Assembly: GCA_030646595.1 (NCBI GenBank)
Contig: JAUSKS010000327.1
Coordinates: forward strand, 1-5,925
DNA length: 5,925 nt
Direction: 5' to 3'
Source of the DNA: Gallionellaceae bacterium
GTDB taxonomy: Bacteria; Pseudomonadota; Gammaproteobacteria; Burkholderiales; Gallionellaceae
The notes under the pieces were generated by a model. That model ran no database searches and had not been told where the DNA came from. It saw nothing but the letters and a program-made list of their open reading frames with translations. This document shows positions 4,851-5,925 of this stretch, piece after piece; the first letter of the stretch is position 1, and every line of letters starts with the position of its first letter. A program made the position numbers and the translations under genes.

Positions 4851-5660
4851 ATGTCCACTGAACAAGCGTTAACACCGTCTAGCTACATAGAACACCACTT
4901 GGGTTTTAACGCCAAGCAGGTCGGAGACGGTAGTTTCTGGACCTTGCATATTGATACGCTGGTAATTTCCGGCCTGTTGGGTGCGCTGGTATTTGGTTTG
5001 TTGTGGTTGGTAGTACGTGGCGCGACAGCGGGCGTACCGAGTAAGCGGCAAGCATTTGTCGAGTTACTGGTCGAGTTTGTGGATGATCAGGTCAAAGGAA
5101 TTTTCCACGGCAACCGCCACGCTTTTGTAGCACCTTTGGCGCTGACCGTGTTTGTCTGGGTGCTGGTGATGAACGCCATGGACTTTCTTCCGCCAGATAT
5201 TTCTGCTTGGGTTTATCACAATATTTTTGGTCAAGATCATTGGCGTCAAGTACCAACCTCAGATATTAACGCTACCTTTGCGCTGGCACTGTCGGTGTGG
5301 TTGCTGATGATATTTTTCAATATCAAAGTTAAAGGTCTGGGCGGCTGGATACATGAGTTGTTCTGCTCTCCTTTTGGCACCAATCCCATCATCTGGCCAG
5401 CCAATTTCCTGTTCAATCTGATCGAATACGTTTCCAAGCCGCTCTCTCATTCGCTGCGTTTGTTTGGCAATATGTACGCAGGCGAAATTATTTTTCTGCT
5501 GCTGGGCATGTGGGCTGCGACTGGTGTCACCGGTACGCTGTTCGGCGCGATACTCGGCGCGGGATGGGGCATATTCCACATTCTGATCGTAATATTGCAG
5601 GCCTTCATTTTTATGATGTTGACTGTGGTTTACATGGCAATGGCGCACGAGAGTCATTAA
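4851..5660 (+). CDS. atpB: F1Fo ATP synthase subunit a
   Basis: Membrane subunit that forms the two proton half-channels beside the c-ring. It is 269 residues, the usual proteobacterial length. The essential arginine is Arg203 in [15 protein letters not shown] (201-215), corresponding to E. coli Arg210. Glu212 and His243 correspond to E. coli Glu219 and His245, and Gln250 in [13 protein letters not shown] corresponds to Gln252. Membrane helices are evident near 36-55, 94-113, 141-158, 208-225, 229-250 and 248-265. The N-terminus SYIEHHLGF is typical of Proteobacteria. AGGA (4841-4844), overlapping the atpI stop, lies 6 bases before the ATG. All key residues are present, so the protein should be functional. 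Unusually, a palindromic repeat, not a short spacer, follows its stop codon. Confidence 0.97.
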   Translation: MSTEQALTPSSYIEHHLGFNAKQVGDGSFWTLHIDTLVISGLLGALVFGLLWLVVRGATAGVPSKRQAFVELLVEFVDDQVKGIFHGNRHAFVAPLALTVFVWVLVMNAMDFLPPDISAWVYHNIFGQDHWRQVPTSDINATFALALSVWLLMIFFNIKVKGLGGWIHELFCSPFGTNPIIWPANFLFNLIEYVSKPLSHSLRLFGNMYAGEIIFLLLGMWAATGVTGTLFGAILGAGWGIFHILIVILQAFIFMMLTVVYMAMAHESH

Positions 5661-5661
5661 T

Positions 5662-5800
5662 GGGAGCCTCTAAAATCCAGATTTCATCCCAACTGCTGCG
5701 TTGCGGAAAAAATTTCTTGCTTACATATAGCGCATATGCGGCGCTGCGAAATTTTTTCCACGCCTTGCATTTGGGCGAACTCTTAATTTTAGAGGCTCCC
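5662..5800. repeat. 139-bp palindromic (MITE-like) element between atpB and atpE
   Basis: The outer 15 bases GGGAGCCTCTAAAAT (5662-5676) are an exact inverted repeat of 5786-5800. An inner perfect 12-bp pair, GGAAAAAATTTC (5705-5716) and GAAATTTTTTCC (5748-5759), flanks a central perfect palindrome, CGCATATGCG (5731-5740). The sequence between outer and inner blocks is also partly complementary, so the whole forms arms of about 55 bases. It has no convincing gene; the open frames through it mirror each other on both strands, as expected for a palindrome. It begins one base after the atpB stop and is followed after four bases by seven T's (5805-5811). In RNA it could therefore act as a partial terminator or processing and stability element between atpB and atpE. 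It shares no sequence with the elements at 782-864 or 4289-4468. Confidence 0.78.
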
Positions 5801-5843
5801 CATATTTTTTTAATTAACTGCAACTCAATCGAAAGGAAATAAA

Positions 5844-5925
5844 ATGGAAAACGTGCAATTTTTGGCGCTTATTCAGGCGTACACCGGCGTGGGTATTGGT
5901 CTGATGATTGGTCTGGGTGCCGCTG
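5844..5925 (+). CDS. atpE: F1Fo ATP synthase subunit c, N-terminal fragment at the window edge
   Basis: Proteolipid subunit of the c-ring, which carries protons across the inner membrane. Only 27 codons are present: MENVQFLALIQAYTGVGIGL followed by MIGLGAA. The MEN start and the glycine- and alanine-rich first membrane hairpin helix fit subunit c, and the position after atpB is the standard atp operon order. The proton-binding acidic residue lies in the second helix, outside the window. The ribosome binding site AAAGGAAAT (5832-5840), with AGGA about 8 bases before the ATG, is strong, in keeping with the high number of c subunits per enzyme. The upstream spacer of 183 bases is filled mainly by the palindromic element, plus an AT-rich stretch at 5801-5830. 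Confidence 0.93.
   Translation, partial: MENVQFLALIQAYTGVGIGLMIGLGAA

Noticed and set aside
5259..5657. 132-codon minus-strand open frame.
   Set aside because: Antisense to the well-supported atpB gene and without a domain or start signal.
5510..5842. 110-codon plus-strand frame across the end of atpB and the palindromic element, and a 70-codon minus-strand frame (5611-5823).
   Set aside because: Both read the palindrome and show mirrored ends (ILEAP in each) because of the inverted repeat; the plus-strand frame also overlaps atpB.

Overview
The window looks like a chromosomal segment of a betaproteobacterium. Four things point there: a Gram-negative general porin, a yjgA gene divergent from pmbA (tldE), an atpI-atpB-atpE operon start with strongly proteobacterial subunit a and c sequences, and a moderate-to-high GC codon style. 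Nitrosomonadales or Gallionellaceae-like lineages fit best by impression, but the genus cannot be fixed by reading alone. No tRNA, rRNA, CRISPR array or transposase gene was seen.

Left part (1-2071, minus strand). The 5' two thirds of an outer-membrane porin gene run off the left edge. Its leader, and a long nested inverted repeat (782-864), separate it from a two-gene unit, yjgA then a small serine carboxylesterase, whose reading frames overlap by 8 bases. yjgA faces pmbA (2133-3488, plus strand) across a 61-base divergent spacer that holds a perfect 9-bp inverted repeat.

Middle (3489-4461). Behind pmbA sits a two-gene toxin-antitoxin module of the HicA/HicB type (3560-4140) with a 4-base ATGA overlap. 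A 321-base non-coding stretch (4141-4461) follows. It holds a hairpin at the end of hicB, a candidate sigma-70 promoter, a strong stem-loop, and most of a 180-bp MITE-like element (4289-4468) with matching terminal inverted repeats and a 17-bp tandem duplication at its left end.

Right part (4462-5925, plus strand). The start of the F1Fo ATP synthase operon is present: atpI, atpB (subunit a, complete) and the first 27 codons of atpE (subunit c). The atpI start codon lies inside the right terminal repeat of the MITE-like element. A second, unrelated 139-bp palindromic element sits between atpB and atpE, starting one base after the atpB stop and followed by a run of seven T's.

The genes are housekeeping functions (ribosome maturation, peptide/protein processing, energy generation, envelope transport) plus one small accessory module. 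The most unusual content is non-coding: three unrelated palindromic elements at gene boundaries, two of them in positions where they could alter expression of the ATP synthase operon.
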